Assembly: GCA_001570385.1 (NCBI GenBank)
Contig: BBYL01000010.1
Span: 1 to 64,000 of the forward strand
Source of the DNA: Microtetraspora glauca
GTDB taxonomy: Bacteria > Actinomycetota > Actinomycetes > Streptosporangiales > Streptosporangiaceae
Direction of reading: 5' to 3'
Length of the DNA stretch: 64,000 nucleotides
Shown here: piece by piece, positions 62,332 through 64,000 of the stretch
How positions within the stretch are numbered: the first letter of the stretch is position 1
Layout: the number at the start of each line of letters is the position of its first letter
Translations under genes and position numbers: made by a program
Notes under the pieces: model-generated
What the model saw: the letters and a program-made list of their open reading frames with translations, nothing else
What the model was told of the DNA's origin: nothing
The model's database searches: none

Positions 62332-63746
62332 GCACGGCCTGGCGCCGGAACCGGCGCTCCCTCGCCGAGGGCGTCGCCGCTCCCGGCGAGGACGGCGAGC
62401 CCGGCGACGGCCACGCGTGGAAGGCGTTCCGCGGCTGGGAGACGCTGTACTCCGTGGTCTTGGCCGTCACGATCGCGCTCGTGTTCGCGGACGACGACCT
62501 GACCCCGGCCACCAGGACGATCGCGCTCGCGCTGCTCGGCTGCTGCGCGGCCGGGTATCTGCTCCTCGGCCGCCCAGCGCTCGGGGATGGCGGCGCCCGC
62601 GACCGCCGCGGCCTGCTCTATGTGGGCGTGATGATCGCGACCTTCGTCCCGGCCACCATCATCACGACTTCGGCGGCCATCGGGCTGTTCGCGCTCTGCC
62701 CGCAGGTCTTCATGCTCCTGCGTGACCGATACGCCGTCGCGGTACTGCTGGCGCTGAACGTCGGCCCCGTGACCATGTTCCTGGCGGCGTACGGCGGGAC
62801 CGGGCAGCTCGGGTTCGTCTCCATCGTCTTGATCGGCGTCGCGTTCGCCGCCGTCCTCGGGTCGTGGATCAGCCGTATCATCACCCAAAGCACCGAACGC
62901 GCGCGGCTCATCGAGGAGCTGTCCGCCAGCCGCGCCGAGGTCGCCCGCCTGTCCGCCGAGCGTGGCGCGCTGACCGAGCGCGAGCGGCTGGCCCGTGAGA
63001 TCCACGACACCCTCGCCCAGGGGTTCACCAGCATCATCATGCTCATCCAGGCCGCGGAGGCGCAGCCGGGGACGGCGCCGGGATCACGGCATCTGGCGCT
63101 TGCCGTACAGACCGCCAGGGAGAACCTGGCGGAGGCGCGCGCCCTCGTCGCGGCGCTCAGCCCGGCCCCGCTGGACGGCTCCACCCTGGATGAGGCGCTG
63201 CGGCGGCTCACCGCCCGGCTGGGCGAGGAGCTGGGCCTCCACGCGTCCTTCGCGGTCGAGGGCGTTTCGCGCGCGCTGCCGGCCAACACCGAGGTGGTGC
63301 TGGTGCGAGCGGCGCAGGAGGCCCTGGCCAACGTCCGCAAGCACGCCGCCGCGTCGACCGTCCAGGTCCACCTCGTGTACGGCGTGGCCGAGGTGACGCT
63401 GACGGTCCGCGACGACGGGTGCGGGCTCGGCCCCGGCCCGACCTCGGGGTACGGCCTGCGCGCCATGCGCACCCGCGTCGAGCAGGAGGGCGGCTCAGTG
63501 TCCGTAACCGACGCCATGTCCGTAACCGACGCCATGTCCGTAACCGACACCGCGTCCCCACCCGGAGCCGCGTCGGTCGTAGCCGACGCCGCGTCTACAC
63601 CCGGGGCCGTACCCATCACCGGGGCCGTGTCCGTAGCCGACACCGTGGCCGACACCGTGGCCGACACCGTGGCCGCACCCGGCACGACCCTGACCGTCAC
63701 CCTGCCCGCGGCCCCGCCGGCGCCAGGTACCCGAGATGGAGAGTGA
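62328..63746 (+). CDS. Sensor histidine kinase with in-frame repeat insertion
   Basis: 472-residue membrane kinase of the NarL/DesK type. Four to five helices, then a coiled linker and the phosphoacceptor block ERLAREIHDTLAQGFTSIIM. The ATPase domain has LVRAAQEALANVRKHAAAST, DDGCGLGPGP and GYGLRAMRTRVEQEGGSV. Between that and the final strand (GTTLTVTLPAAPP) about 55 residues of Ser/Val/Thr/Asp/Ala repeats (SVTDAM, VADT) interrupt the domain; homologues usually have only a few residues there. ATG 62328 overlaps the permease stop; its partner regulator starts before its stop. Confidence 0.9.
   Translation: MSTAWRRNRRSLAEGVAAPGEDGEPGDGHAWKAFRGWETLYSVVLAVTIALVFADDDLTPATRTIALALLGCCAAGYLLLGRPALGDGGARDRRGLLYVGVMIATFVPATIITTSAAIGLFALCPQVFMLLRDRYAVAVLLALNVGPVTMFLAAYGGTGQLGFVSIVLIGVAFAAVLGSWISRIITQSTERARLIEELSASRAEVARLSAERGALTERERLAREIHDTLAQGFTSIIMLIQAAEAQPGTAPGSRHLALAVQTARENLAEARALVAALSPAPLDGSTLDEALRRLTARLGEELGLHASFAVEGVSRALPANTEVVLVRAAQEALANVRKHAAASTVQVHLVYGVAEVTLTVRDDGCGLGPGPTSGYGLRAMRTRVEQEGGSVSVTDAMSVTDAMSVTDTASPPGAASVVADAASTPGAVPITGAVSVADTVADTVADTVAAPGTTLTVTLPAAPPAPGTRDGE
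63499..63671. repeat. In-frame 18-bp and 12-bp tandem repeats in the kinase gene
   Basis: TGTCCGTAACCGACGCCA at 63499-63516 and 63517-63534, with a variant at 63535-63552, encodes SVTDAM repeats. GCCGACACCGTG at 63636-63647, 63648-63659 and 63660-63671 encodes ADTV repeats. The sequence between them is degenerate repeat of the same kind. Confidence 0.92.
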
Positions 63747-64000
63747 TCCTCCCGTGATCCGCCTGATGATCGTGGATGATCATCCCGTCGTGCGCGAAGG
63801 GCTGCGCGGCATGTTGGAGTCCGACCCCGGCGTCGACGTCGTCGGCGAGGCCGGATCGGGCGACGAGGCGGTCGCCCGCGCCCGCGAGCTGCGGCCGGAC
63901 GTCATCCTGATGGACCTGCGCATGCCATCGGGCGACGGCGTCAGCGCGACCAGCCGGATCCTGGCGGACCGCCCGGAGAGCCGGGTGATCGTCCTGACCA
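63736..64000 (+). CDS. NarL/FixJ response regulator, cut by the window edge
   Basis: N-terminal receiver domain of the partner regulator; 88 codons are visible and the frame runs off the end. Motifs: IVDDHPVVREGLRGMLESDP, phosphoacceptor in VILMDLRMPSGDGVSATSRI, and IVLT at the edge. ATG 63736 overlaps the kinase stop; GTG 63754 is an alternative with GGAGAG upstream. A C-terminal LuxR HTH is expected beyond the window. Confidence 0.9.
   Translation, partial: MESDPPVIRLMIVDDHPVVREGLRGMLESDPGVDVVGEAGSGDEAVARARELRPDVILMDLRMPSGDGVSATSRILADRPESRVIVLT

Overview
The window is very GC-rich actinobacterial chromosome. No organism is named in the data. Gene content and order point to a filamentous actinomycete, possibly of the Streptosporangiales: a FilP-type coiled-coil protein, an AbsC-like MarR regulator, nucS mismatch repair, DUF3039 and a mec-cysO-cysM cysteine pathway. 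The order pncB | clpS-aosR-mec-cysO-cysM ... murI-MBL-rph-rdgB resembles the M. tuberculosis Rv1330c-Rv1341 neighbourhood. The cluster ybbN, thiolase, epimerase, nucS resembles Rv1321-Rv1324.

Layout. (1) 1-5.3 kb: the end of a secreted esterase, then a five-gene branched-chain amino-acid-type ABC importer whose genes overlap by 4 bases. (2) 5.3-8.3 kb: an accessory patch with a frameshifted HNH endonuclease overlapping an odd tRNA, a short ribbon-helix-helix protein, a dehydrogenase/TetR pair around a 26-bp palindrome, and an ISL3 transposase relic. (3) 8.3-16.6 kb: two poorly characterised membrane proteins, then a two-component system followed by a MacB/FtsX-type ABC exporter. (4) 16.6-19.6 kb: a papain-like toxin with its immunity gene, and a membrane-anchored molybdenum oxidoreductase containing a hexapeptide repeat. 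(5) 19.6-30.3 kb: housekeeping genes for nucleotide and RNA quality control, glutamate racemase, the CysO/CysM/Mec cysteine pathway with ClpS and AosR, and NAD salvage (pncB, pncA). (6) 30.4-39.2 kb: a helicase, an M43 metalloprotease, an MFS drug exporter with its TetR regulator, and a secreted beta-mannanase under a CebR box. (7) 39.2-53.6 kb: AlgH, malic enzyme, YbbN, isobutyryl-CoA mutase large subunit, a subtilisin, an AbsC-like regulator, MeaB, thiolase, methylmalonyl-CoA epimerase and FilP. (8) 53.7-64 kb: regulators, hydrolases, 3-hydroxyacyl-CoA dehydrogenase, NucS, and an ABC exporter overlapping a histidine kinase/response regulator pair cut by the window edge.

How the genes connect. 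The acyl-CoA genes (icmA, meaB, epimerase, thiolase, 3-hydroxyacyl-CoA dehydrogenase, malic enzyme) fit breakdown of branched-chain and short-chain acyl-CoA feeding central metabolism. The Liv-type importer could supply amino-acid substrate. CysO, CysM and Mec make cysteine from O-phosphoserine; AosR and ClpS lie just upstream.

Most unusual points: the HNH-tRNA locus, where a class I tRNA body carries a UAG anticodon; a CysO ending Gly-Gly-Ala-Arg rather than Gly-Gly; the toxin/immunity pair; and short tandem repeats anchored at the stop codons of about eleven unrelated genes, with in-frame expansions inside two further proteins.
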